Numbered from the stretch's first letter, positions 9,937 to 17,184 are shown. The stretch is 64,000 nt of DNA from Pantoea sp. BAV 3049 (GCF_009765445.1 NZ_WHOY01000031.1:1056959-1120958), one strand, 5' to 3'. Numbers and translations are program-made. The notes: generated by a model not told the origin, from the sequence alone.

Positions 9937-9950
9937 GTAAACCGGTTTAC
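9937..9950. promoter_or_regulatory. LacI-family operator O1
   Basis: GTAAACCGGTTTAC is a perfect 14-bp palindrome with central CG, the typical form of a LacI/GalR-family operator. An identical copy lies at 10103-10116, 166 bp away (about 16 helical turns). This suggests the regulator encoded at 8846-9859 binds both and may loop the DNA across the promoter of the ABC operon. Confidence 0.75.
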
Positions 9951-10102
9951 ACGTACATTTAAAATTATCTGAAGTTTTTACAGCAGGTTAGAAACACCGA
10001 CTCCCTCATCGCGCCAGTGCTGGCATGGAAGCTGCTTTGCTTATCCCGGCGAACAAATATTTGCTTTGTCCCGATGCAGATGGAGACGGTTCCGTTGCCA
10101 AG

Positions 10103-10116
10103 GTAAACCGGTTTAC
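10103..10116. promoter_or_regulatory. LacI-family operator O2
   Basis: This is the second exact copy of GTAAACCGGTTTAC. It lies about 80 bp before the ABC ATPase start codon, well placed to overlap the operon promoter or early leader. Apart from these operators and the GCGC repeat, nothing else was recognised between 9860 and 10193. Confidence 0.75.
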
Positions 10117-10193
10117 AAGAAGTAATCCGCGAGCAACGGAACATTTTTCTCCAGCATCACCGTCCACCAACTGTCTGGCGATGGGAGTCCCTA

Positions 10194-10976
10194 ATGCAAC
10201 AGCCTAAGCCTGCCACCGCGCGGGTAGAAATGGTCAACATTACCAAGACCTACGGCTCGATCCGTTCGCTGCGCGGCGTCAATCTGCAGCTGGCTCCGGG
10301 CGAAGTTCTCGGTCTGGTCGGCGACAACGGTGCAGGGAAATCCACCCTGACCAAAGTGCTTTCCGGAGCAGTCGTGCCCACCAGCGGCGCGATCCGTATT
10401 GATGGCGAAGAGCAGCACTTCACCAACCCGGCAGATGCCCGCCGTTGCCATATCGAAATGGTTTATCAGGATCTCTCGCTGTGCGACACCGTCGACGTGG
10501 CGGGTAATCTGTTTATGGGCCGTGAGCCGATGAAACATGTGCTCGGCATTCCCTTTCTCGATCAGGCCAGAATGCATGCTGATGCCCGCGAGATGCTGAA
10601 GGGGCTGGGAATTTCAATTCCGGATACCCGTCTGCTGGTGCGTAATCTCTCCGGCGGTCAGCGCCAGGCGATTGCCATTGCCCGTGCAGCCGCGTTCGAA
10701 CCGAAAGTGCTGATCATGGACGAACCGACCGCCGCGCTGGCGGTAGCCGAAGTGGAAGCGGTGCTGGAACTGATCCGCCGGGTCAGCGCACGAGGCGTCA
10801 GCGTGATCCTGATTACCCACCGGCTGCAGGATCTGTTCCTGGTCTGCAACCGCATTATGGTGATGTACGAAGGCACCAACGTAGCCGATCGCCTGGTGGC
10901 GGAAACCAGCCTTGGCGACATCGTTAACCTGATCGTGGGTGAAAAGTTCACCGCGCATTCCGCCGCCGCGCACTGA
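10194..10976 (+). CDS. ABC transporter ATP-binding subunit, ribose type, single domain
   Basis: This is the cytoplasmic ATPase that powers sugar import. The 260-residue protein has one ABC domain: Walker A GDNGAGKST (about 43-51), Q-loop VYQDLSLCD, signature LSGGQRQ (about 151-157), Walker B VLIMDEPTAAL and switch His in LITHR. Classical RbsA-type subunits have two fused ABC domains; this one is half-size, as in FrcA-like transporters, so it presumably works as a homodimer. It is the first gene of an operon with the permease (10-bp gap) and three hydrolase-like genes. Two LacI-type operators lie in its leader. Confidence 0.9.
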   Translation: MQQPKPATARVEMVNITKTYGSIRSLRGVNLQLAPGEVLGLVGDNGAGKSTLTKVLSGAVVPTSGAIRIDGEEQHFTNPADARRCHIEMVYQDLSLCDTVDVAGNLFMGREPMKHVLGIPFLDQARMHADAREMLKGLGISIPDTRLLVRNLSGGQRQAIAIARAAAFEPKVLIMDEPTAALAVAEVEAVLELIRRVSARGVSVILITHRLQDLFLVCNRIMVMYEGTNVADRLVAETSLGDIVNLIVGEKFTAHSAAAH

Positions 10977-10986
10977 GGTAACCAGG

Positions 10987-11997
10987 ATGAGTATGGTCAA
11001 TTTAAGCGGTTCCCGTGTCATTCGGCACTCGCTGCCGCGCCGCATGCTGCACAACCATTCGGGTGTTGTCAGCATCGCGCTGTTTTTTATCTTCTGCTGC
11101 GTGGTGTTTGGGCTTATCACCAGCAACTTTCTCAGCGGCACTAACTGGCTGAACATCATCCGTCAGAGTGCCCCGCTGCTGATTGTTGCCACTGCCATGA
11201 CGCTGGTGATCACCACTGGCGGCATCGATTTGTCCGTCGGTTCCACGCTGGCGCTGGTCGGGGCGCTGTCGGCTATCGCACTGAATAACTGGGGATTACC
11301 CTGGCCGGTGGTGTTGATCGGCGGCCTGCTGCTGGGTGCGCTGGTCGGGGCGGTCAACGGCTTTTTCATCGCCTACGAGGGGATACCGGCGTTTATCGTC
11401 ACCCTGGCAACGCTGGCGGTGGTGCGTGGCGTGGCGCTGCTGATCACTCAGGGCTATTCCATTCCCATCCCTGCTGACAGTGCGTTCACGTTTATGGGGC
11501 GAGCCTGGGTTATTGGCATTCCGATGCCCGCGCTGATTGGCATTGTGGTGCTGTTAGTCGGTCATATCGTACTGAATCATATGCGTTTTGGCCGCTATGT
11601 CACCGCTATCGGTGCCAATGCCGAAGGCGCGCGCCGCAGCGGGATCAATACCAAAGCGGTAACGGTGCGCGTGTACATGATCAGTGGGATGGCGGCAGCG
11701 CTGGCGGGGATGATCATCACTGCCCGTCTTGGCAGCGGCTCCTCTAACCAGGGCGAAGGCTTTGAGCTGCAGGTTATCGCCGCGGTGGTGCTGGGCAGTA
11801 CCAGCCTGTTTGGCGGCTTCGGCACCATTATCGGTACGCTGCTGGGCGCGATGTCGATCGCCATTATCCAGAACGGTCTGATCCTCTCGCATATCTCGCC
11901 GTTCTACACCCAGATTGCCACCGGCACTATTATCCTGCTGGCGATCTGGCTGAACACCCGCATTCTCAACCCGGCGCGAACGCCGTCGAAAGGATAG
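10987..11997 (+). CDS. ABC transporter permease, RbsC type
   Basis: This is the inner-membrane channel of the importer, about 336 residues and mostly hydrophobic. Family motifs are VITTGGIDLSVGS (first third), NGFFIAYEGIPAFIVTLATL, the loop GRYVTAIGANAEGARRSGI that contacts the ATPase, and VVLGSTSLFGGFGT. I start at 10987 because GAGGTAACC of the preceding gene's end forms its ribosome site; an earlier in-frame start would overlap the ATPase gene. Only 3 bp separate its stop from the next start, so it is co-transcribed with the phosphotriesterase-family gene. Confidence 0.92.
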   Translation: MSMVNLSGSRVIRHSLPRRMLHNHSGVVSIALFFIFCCVVFGLITSNFLSGTNWLNIIRQSAPLLIVATAMTLVITTGGIDLSVGSTLALVGALSAIALNNWGLPWPVVLIGGLLLGALVGAVNGFFIAYEGIPAFIVTLATLAVVRGVALLITQGYSIPIPADSAFTFMGRAWVIGIPMPALIGIVVLLVGHIVLNHMRFGRYVTAIGANAEGARRSGINTKAVTVRVYMISGMAAALAGMIITARLGSGSSNQGEGFELQVIAAVVLGSTSLFGGFGTIIGTLLGAMSIAIIQNGLILSHISPFYTQIATGTIILLAIWLNTRILNPARTPSKG

Positions 11998-12000
11998 CCG

Positions 12001-13080
12001 ATGAAAGGATCGATTTTTCGCCATGCCGATCCGCTGCCGGTTGGAGTCAGTAGCGGCCATGTGATGACCGTGCTGGGACCAATGCCGCTGGGTGAGATGG
12101 GCGTGACGCTGATGCACGAACACATTCTGCTGGATGCCTCGGGCAAATGGGTCCCTCCCTGCTGTTGCAGCGATCGTCATATGGCCGAGATGCCGGTAAA
12201 GATTGAGAATCTCGGGGAGTTGTCACTTAACCCATTGATGAGCCGGGATAACTGCCAGCTGTTTGACGCCGATGTGGCGATTGAAGAGCTGATGAAGTTC
12301 CGCGCACTGGGCGGTGAAACGGTTATCGACCCGACCAATATCGGCATCGGCCGCGACCCGAAGGCGTTGCAGCGGATTTCACGCCTTACCGGGTTGAATA
12401 TCGTGATGGGGACCGGGCTGTATCTGGAGCCTTCACACCCGGAGTGGGTGAAAACCATCACCGTTGAGCAACTGACGCAGAAGCTGATTTACGACGTCGG
12501 CGGCGCGGAGGAAAAACCAGAAGTGATTGCCGGACTGATCGGCGAAATCGGCGTTTCCAGCCGGTTCACCGCCGATGAAGAGAAATCGCTGCGCGCGGCG
12601 GGAAGAGCCAGTGCCGCTACCGGCGTGCCGATTGAGGTGCATCTGCCAGGCTGGGAACGACTGGGGCATAAGGTGCTGGATATCCTTGAGCAGGAAGGGG
12701 CCGATCTGCGCCATACCGTCCTGTGCCATATGAACCCCAGCTTTGCCGACAAAACCTATCAGCGGGAACTGGCGCAGCGCGGGGCCTTCCTCGAATACGA
12801 CATGATTGGCATGAGCTATTACTACGCTGATGAATCCGCACAGTCCCCTTCGGACGAAGAGAATGCCCGCGCCATCTGCGAGCTGATTGAAGACGGCTTC
12901 ATTCACCAGATTTTGCTGTCGCAGGACGTGTTCCTGAAAACCATGCTCACCCGCTACGGCGGCCATGGTTATGGCTACATCCTTAAACATTTTGTTCCCC
13001 GCCTGCGCCGTCATGGCGTCAGCGGCGGGCAGCTTGAAACATTAATGATTGCTAATCCGCAGCGCGTGTTTGGCGGGTAA
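12001..13080 (+). CDS. Phosphotriesterase-family metal hydrolase (probable lactonase)
   Basis: The 359-residue amidohydrolase-superfamily barrel has the metal-site pattern of phosphotriesterase homologues. It shows H39-x-H41 (MHEHILLD), a glutamate (LIGEIGVS) where phosphotriesterase carries a modified lysine, then His in EVHLPGW, His in LCHMNPS and Asp in LSQDVF. Enzymes with Glu at the bridging place are often sugar-lactone or acyl-sugar hydrolases. A cysteine cluster (PPCCCSD, about 51-57) after the first motif is unusual and may bind metal. In this operon it most likely opens or deacylates the imported compound; the true substrate is unknown. Confidence 0.85.
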   Translation: MKGSIFRHADPLPVGVSSGHVMTVLGPMPLGEMGVTLMHEHILLDASGKWVPPCCCSDRHMAEMPVKIENLGELSLNPLMSRDNCQLFDADVAIEELMKFRALGGETVIDPTNIGIGRDPKALQRISRLTGLNIVMGTGLYLEPSHPEWVKTITVEQLTQKLIYDVGGAEEKPEVIAGLIGEIGVSSRFTADEEKSLRAAGRASAATGVPIEVHLPGWERLGHKVLDILEQEGADLRHTVLCHMNPSFADKTYQRELAQRGAFLEYDMIGMSYYYADESAQSPSDEENARAICELIEDGFIHQILLSQDVFLKTMLTRYGGHGYGYILKHFVPRLRRHGVSGGQLETLMIANPQRVFGG

Positions 13081-13092
13081 AGGGAGAGTGTG

Positions 13093-13848
13093 ATGCAAAA
13101 GAAAATTCTGCTGGTCGGAGAATCCTGGACCAGCACCTCCACCCATGTTAAGGGCTTCGACCAGTTCGCCACCGCTACCTGGCACAACGGCGCGACTGAT
13201 TTCCTCGCGACGCTGGCCGACAGCGATTACGCCATTACCCATATGCCAGCCCATGAAGCGCCGGTCAGTTTTCCGCTGACGCTGGCTGAGCTACAGCGGT
13301 GGGACGCCATTATTCTCTCCGACATCGGGGCCAATACGCTATTGCTGCACCCGGATACCTGGCTCAAAAGCCAGCGCACGCCGAACCGTCTGGCGCTGAT
13401 CCATGACTATGTGGCGGCGGGCGGCAGCCTGATGATGATTGGTGGCTATTACAGCTTCCAGGGAATTAACGGTGGCGCGCGCTATCGCAATACTCCTGTA
13501 GAAAAAGTGCTGCCAGTGCGCTGCCTGCCCTGGGATGACCGCATTGAGTCACCGGAAGGGATTTACCCGGAAATCAGGGAGCCGCACGCGGTTTTCAGCG
13601 AGATTTCTGGCGACTGGCCATGGCTGCTGGGCTATAACGAAGTCGAAATGCAGCCCGAAGGGAAACTGCTGGCGAAGGTCGCCGGAACTGAACACCCACT
13701 GCTGGCCGTTCGGGAATATCAGCAGGGCCGCTCGCTGGTGTGGACCAGCGACATGTCCGCTCACTGGCTGCCAAATGAGTTCGCCGCGTGGCCGGGCTAT
13801 CGCCAGCTGTGGATTAACTGTCTGGACTGGCTGACGGAGAAAGCCTGA
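13093..13848 (+). CDS. Glutamine-amidotransferase-like protein (GATase1-like)
   Basis: The 251-residue cytoplasmic protein has a class I glutamine-amidotransferase-like fold (ILLVGESW at the start; LIHDYVAAGGSLMMIGGY at the nucleophile elbow). The elbow carries Gly-Gly-Tyr rather than the catalytic Cys, so glutaminase activity is unlikely. Such proteins have no clear known role, though they recur near sugar catabolic genes. I use ATG 13093 after AGGGAG; GTG 13090 is in frame. Its stop overlaps the next gene by one base (TGATG), so the two are coupled. Confidence 0.7.
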   Translation: MQKKILLVGESWTSTSTHVKGFDQFATATWHNGATDFLATLADSDYAITHMPAHEAPVSFPLTLAELQRWDAIILSDIGANTLLLHPDTWLKSQRTPNRLALIHDYVAAGGSLMMIGGYYSFQGINGGARYRNTPVEKVLPVRCLPWDDRIESPEGIYPEIREPHAVFSEISGDWPWLLGYNEVEMQPEGKLLAKVAGTEHPLLAVREYQQGRSLVWTSDMSAHWLPNEFAAWPGYRQLWINCLDWLTEKA

Positions 13849-14966
13849 TGGTAGATCGGACTCTGCAACTGGCACAGCGCCTGCTGGGTTTTGACACCAT
13901 CAATCCCCCTGGCGATGAGGCCGCCTGCATGGCCTTTTTCGCCGGATGGCTGAGTGACCAGGGTTTTGAAGTCACCCTCAGCAGCTTTGGCGAAGATCGC
14001 TGTAATCTGATCGCCCGCATGCCGGGAACCCAGGCTGGCAGCCCGCTGGCCTTTACCGGTCATCTGGATACGGTGCCACTGGGCAATCAGACCTGGCAGT
14101 ACGCCCCCTTTGGGGCCGACATCGTCGACAATCGCCTGTACGGGCGTGGCTCCAGTGATATGAAAGCGGCAGTCGCTGCCTTCGCCGTCGCCTGCGTTAC
14201 TCATCAGGCCGCAATCCGTGCAGGCAAAGGCGTGATTCTTCTGATCACCGGCGGTGAGGAAACCGGTTGTGACGGTGCCGAAGCGCTAATTGCTGGCGGA
14301 GATTTACCGGAAGTGGGTGCATTGATCGTCGGCGAGCCAACCGCGAACTATCCGGTTATCGGCCATAAAGGTGCTCTTTGGCTACGTTGTGAAACCCGGG
14401 GAAAAACGGCCCACGGTGCCATGCCGGAGCTGGGGATTAACGCGATTTATCTGGCGGCGGAAGCGCTGGGGAAAATCCGCCAGTTCGAACCGGGAGCGCC
14501 GCATCCGTTAATGAAAAAACCGACGCTCAACGTGGGCCGGATTCAGGGCGGGCTGAATATCAATTCCGTTCCCGACCGCACGCAGTTTGATGTGGATATC
14601 CGCACCGCGCCAAATCTGCAACATGTCACCATCCGGCAAAACCTGTCCACCGCGCTGGGTGAGACGGTGACGATTTCCACTCTGGTGGATCTGCCTGCAG
14701 TACTGAGCGCAGAAGATAACGACTGGATTGCCAGTGTTTATCAGCATTGCCAGCCGCTGCATCCTGAACCCCTGGCGGCGAAGATTGTGCCCTACTTCAC
14801 CGATGCCTCACTGTTGCTTCCGGCCCTGAACCATCCTCCCTGCATTATTTTAGGCCCGGGAGAGCCGGCTATGGCGCACCAGACCGACGAATACTGCCTG
14901 CTCAGCCGTCTGGCAGAGGCTGAAAAGCTCTATGGCGAATTGATTTGCGACTGGCAGGCGAAATAA
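13848..14966 (+). CDS. M20-family deacylase/peptidase (ArgE/DapE type)
   Basis: This 372-residue two-zinc amidohydrolase cleaves N-acyl or peptide bonds in relatives such as ArgE and DapE. Metal and catalytic residues are present: H72 and D74 (FTGHLDTV), bridging D104 (GRGSSDMK), catalytic E137 and metal E138 (GGEETG), E163 (VGEPT), and the C-terminal His in MAHQTDEYC. The dimerisation domain starts near GHKGALWLRCETRGKTAHG. It is the last gene of the operon and overlaps its predecessor. Together with the TenA-like protein it recalls the pair YlmB/TenA of pyrimidine salvage, but the transporter and kinase suggest a sugar-like substrate. Confidence 0.88.
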   Translation: MVDRTLQLAQRLLGFDTINPPGDEAACMAFFAGWLSDQGFEVTLSSFGEDRCNLIARMPGTQAGSPLAFTGHLDTVPLGNQTWQYAPFGADIVDNRLYGRGSSDMKAAVAAFAVACVTHQAAIRAGKGVILLITGGEETGCDGAEALIAGGDLPEVGALIVGEPTANYPVIGHKGALWLRCETRGKTAHGAMPELGINAIYLAAEALGKIRQFEPGAPHPLMKKPTLNVGRIQGGLNINSVPDRTQFDVDIRTAPNLQHVTIRQNLSTALGETVTISTLVDLPAVLSAEDNDWIASVYQHCQPLHPEPLAAKIVPYFTDASLLLPALNHPPCIILGPGEPAMAHQTDEYCLLSRLAEAEKLYGELICDWQAK

Positions 14967-15018
14967 ATTCTGCCATAACGGCGGTGGCAAATCCTCAACG
15001 TGGGCGCTCTAGCGGCCA

Positions 15019-15351
15019 TCAATGCGCCGTTTTAGTATCCAGCGCCTGCTGCCAGGAAGCATCCACCAGATAGTAAATCTGTGAATCCTTCAGCGACCCG
15101 TCCAGCAGCACCGTGCTCCAGTGCGATTTGTTCAGGTGCTCGCTGGGCAGCACATCTTTATGCTCTTCACGCAGCAAATCAGCCAGCGCAGGTGTCGCTT
15201 TCAGTGCCACGGCTGGCCGCCCGTCCACTTCATGCACCAGCGCAAACAGCACGTCATCCACCTTGATCTGCGTGGCTTTCCAGTCGCTGTGCACGCTCTG
15301 TTCCGCGCCCGGCTTATCCATGCAATAAGACAAAAGATCCGATACGTTCAT
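15019..15351 (-). CDS. yjbR: MmcQ/YjbR-family protein
   Basis: YjbR is a small cytoplasmic protein of unknown function with a double-wing DNA-binding-like fold. The 110-residue product matches E. coli YjbR in key stretches (CMDKPGAEQSVHSDWKATQI, HLNKSHWSTV, SQIYYLVDASWQQA) and is a little shorter at the C-terminus (E. coli about 118). In E. coli it follows yjbQ; here a 1.2-kb cassette separates them. Its ribosome site (AAGGGG) lies inside copy 1 of the 35-bp repeat, so the insertion kept the signal intact but probably cut it from the yjbQ transcript. Confidence 0.93.
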   Translation of the reverse strand: MNVSDLLSYCMDKPGAEQSVHSDWKATQIKVDDVLFALVHEVDGRPAVALKATPALADLLREEHKDVLPSEHLNKSHWSTVLLDGSLKDSQIYYLVDASWQQALDTKTAH

Positions 15352-15353
15352 GT

Positions 15354-15388
15354 TTTTTATTCCCCTTGCAGCGTGGCAACGATACGCC
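15354..15388. repeat. 35-bp direct repeat, left copy (DR-L)
   Basis: This is a perfect 35-bp match to 16573-16607. The sequence is the last codons and stop of yjbQ, read on the minus strand, including the AAGGGGAATAA that serves as the yjbR ribosome site. Here the upstream part of yjbQ is missing, so it is a detached remnant. The two copies frame an AT-richer 1.2-kb cassette, like attachment or target duplications at a gene end. Confidence 0.9.
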
Positions 15389-15580
15389 TTTGAGGCAGTT
15401 ATGAACCGAATTTGAACTGGATCACTATTACCGCAACGGCTTGACGTATTTAAATTTACTTACCTGGTTTGGTAAATGAGTATAGGCGATAGCAACAAGT
15501 GCACCATAAAACCAAAGAGAACAGGGTTGTGGTCTGTACGGCTCTGTTCTATCAATGCTTAACATAGGAAAGGAGAACTT

Positions 15581-16096
15581 ATGTCTGGTGTAAACAATCA
15601 GCTCTCGTTCAGTGCTTCAGGTTATCGGGATTTGCGTCTTCGTGAAGGCGTAATTTATCACTATTACAACGATCTCGGTCCCGACAAAGGAAATTGCACA
15701 TGGGGTGTAGGTACATTGGCACATTACGGGACGTGCACAGAGGCTGAATTAAGAAAATCAGTGACCATAAATGATATCAACACAGCCCTGGCAACACACG
15801 TCCATCAGGTTGAACGATACATCCGCCTCAAGGTGCCTCACTATCCGCTAACACAGCAACAATTCGATGCTTTAGTCTCCTTTTGCTATAACGTGGGCAC
15901 TCCCGCCTCCATCATGGCGGCCGCCGATCGTGGCGATATGAAAGCCGTCCATGATAAAATTCTCAAATATGTTTACGTCTATAAGCATGATGCTAAAGGG
16001 CACAGAACAGGAAAACCGAGATTGCTGGCCTCACTCTACAAACGAAGGCTGGATGAAGCCGCACCGTTCAAACAAGGACTTCAGGATGTTGAGTAA
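15581..16096 (+). CDS. Lysozyme-fold (GH24, T4-lysozyme-like) protein; candidate antibacterial effector
   Basis: The 171-residue protein looks like a T4-type lysozyme that cuts peptidoglycan. The catalytic Glu-x8-Asp spacing is kept (E22, D31), followed by GNCTWGVGTLAHYG with Thr at 40, three residues further than usual. The downstream LTQQQFDALVSFCYNVG (about 90-106) is the classic GH24 helix. No signal peptide is visible, so it needs a holin, lysis or a secretion system to reach the wall. There is a strong ribosome site (AAAGGAGA). Its 3' end overlaps a gene for a small exported protein, the layout of effector/immunity pairs. No other phage gene is near. Enzyme family is well supported; effector role is inference. 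Confidence 0.8.
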   Translation: MSGVNNQLSFSASGYRDLRLREGVIYHYYNDLGPDKGNCTWGVGTLAHYGTCTEAELRKSVTINDINTALATHVHQVERYIRLKVPHYPLTQQQFDALVSFCYNVGTPASIMAAADRGDMKAVHDKILKYVYVYKHDAKGHRTGKPRLLASLYKRRLDEAAPFKQGLQDVE

Positions 16097-16535
16097 CTTA
16101 TTTATTTATCTGATTTTGTCTCTGGGAATAGCAGGAACAGCGGTTGCTGATTCGGTTAGTGAGAAAGATAGCAGAATTGATACTCTCATGGGAGCGGGAA
16201 CTCATAACCAATATCATCAATTTCTGACGGAGCTACAACATGCCGTAGCCAGCGGGAATAAAAAGGCCGTTGCCGCTATGATTGATTATCCTATTACCGT
16301 TTCCGTTAACAGTAAAAAAATCGACATTAAAAATAAGAGTACTTTCATCAAAAAGTACGACGTTGTCTTCAATAAACATCTGACCCAAATCATCCTGAAT
16401 CAGAAATATGAAGAATTATTTGCTAAAGACACCGGCATTATGGTGGGTGAACATGGAGAGCTTTGGTTCAGTGGCATTTGTACGACTAATGACTGCAAAA
16501 AGTTTAATATCAGGATCATAGCAATAAATAATTGA
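16086..16535 (+). CDS. Small secreted protein; candidate immunity protein to the lysozyme
   Basis: I do not recognise a family. The 149-residue product begins with a clear signal peptide (MLSNLFIYLILSLGIAGTAVA, cleavage after about residue 21). A Lys/Asn/Ile-rich domain follows, with two cysteines near the end (GICTTNDCKKF) that could form a disulfide, so it should be periplasmic. The start overlaps the lysozyme stop by 11 bp and has AAGGA upstream, so the two are coupled. A periplasmic partner next to a wall hydrolase lacking a signal peptide suggests an inhibitor protecting the producer. Base composition is lower in GC than the neighbours, in line with transfer. Confidence 0.65.
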   Translation: MLSNLFIYLILSLGIAGTAVADSVSEKDSRIDTLMGAGTHNQYHQFLTELQHAVASGNKKAVAAMIDYPITVSVNSKKIDIKNKSTFIKKYDVVFNKHLTQIILNQKYEELFAKDTGIMVGEHGELWFSGICTTNDCKKFNIRIIAINN

Positions 16536-16541
16536 TGTACA

Positions 16542-16580
16542 AGTCCCGACCGCCATTGGTGGCCGGGACTGATTTTTATT
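16542..16580 (+). terminator. Rho-independent terminator of the lysozyme cassette
   Basis: An AGTCCCG/CGGGACT stem with inner pairing (GCCATTGGTGGC) is followed by GATTTTTATT. Its T run is the start of the right 35-bp repeat, so the cassette's last element ends exactly at the repeat. It would also stop transcripts from running into yjbQ. Confidence 0.85.
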
Positions 16581-16607
16581 CCCCTTGCAGCGTGGCAACG
16601 ATACGCC
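16573..16607. repeat. 35-bp direct repeat, right copy (DR-R)
   Basis: This copy is the true 3' end of yjbQ: it codes on the minus strand for the final residues ([10 protein letters not shown]) and stop. It is identical over 35 bp to 15354-15388, and flanking bases differ on both sides. Removal of one copy plus the intervening DNA would restore the yjbQ-yjbR junction expected from E. coli. Confidence 0.9.
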
Positions 16608-16992
16608 GGGCCCCGCCGTGAATGCGGTGTTCCCCCAGCCAAATGCCCTGCCACGTTCCGAGTACCAGACGCCCACGACTGACCGGCAACATCAGCGATA
16701 CCCCCAGCAGCGAAGATTTGATGTGTGCAGGCATATCGTCCGCGCCTTCATAATCATGCTCGTAGGGGGCACTTTCCGGCACCTGCCGCAGAAAGTGTTG
16801 CTCCATATCGCCACGCACCGTGGGATCGCAATTTTCATTCAGCGTCAACGAGGCAGAAGTATGCTGCAGCAGCAAATGAAGTAGCCCCACCTGCACATCG
16901 CTCAGGCGACGCAGCTCTTCAGTAATTTCTTCCGTCACCAGATGAAACCCGCGAGATTTGGGGGCTAAAGTGATCGTTTGCTGGTACCACAT
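16576..16992 (-). CDS. yjbQ: YjbQ/UPF0047-family protein
   Basis: The 138-residue product matches E. coli YjbQ in length and in its conserved core ([51 protein letters not shown]). The family is conserved; weak thiamine-phosphate-synthase activity has been reported for members, but the physiological role is unclear. I use the ATG giving MWYQQTI, as in E. coli; upstream in-frame starts have no support. Its last 32 bp lie in the right 35-bp repeat, with the lysozyme cassette directly beyond, so it no longer runs straight into yjbR. Confidence 0.94.
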   Translation of the reverse strand: MWYQQTITLAPKSRGFHLVTEEITEELRRLSDVQVGLLHLLLQHTSASLTLNENCDPTVRGDMEQHFLRQVPESAPYEHDYEGADDMPAHIKSSLLGVSLMLPVSRGRLVLGTWQGIWLGEHRIHGGARRIVATLQGE

Positions 16993-17141
16993 CGTCCTGC
17001 TCCTTAGCTGAATCAATATAAGTGTATCCCCTGAGCCTCAAACTGGTCTGGGTTCTGTTAAGTGTGGAGCAAAAGGCGAAAAGGTAAACCCGCAAAGGGA
17101 AAAGAGTGGAATTGACCGGGTGACTATCCCGCTTGCTGCAA

Positions 17142-17166
17142 GAAAAACGGCTCCCGCAGGAGCCGT
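17142..17166 (-). terminator. Rho-independent terminator of tyrB
   Basis: ACGGCTCC and GGAGCCGT form a stem with a 4-nt loop, followed on the minus strand by TTTTTCTT. It starts about 18 bp past the tyrB stop codon. Confidence 0.88.
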
Positions 17167-17184
17167 CAAAGTCTTCAGCCTGAC

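Noticed and set aside
10025..10193. Small gene before the ABC ATPase
   Set aside because: The frame contains the second LacI-type operator and has no ribosome site or family resemblance; the region is a leader.
15441..15480. Promoter for the lysozyme gene (TTGACG with a downstream TGGTAAAT)
   Set aside because: Spacing and -10 match are too weak to call; a promoter must exist in 15389-15580 but I cannot place it.
15581..16535. Prophage remnant or phage lysis cassette
   Set aside because: Only a lysozyme-fold gene is present. No holin, spanin, integrase or structural gene is nearby, and the partner gene encodes an exported protein without membrane anchor beyond the signal peptide.
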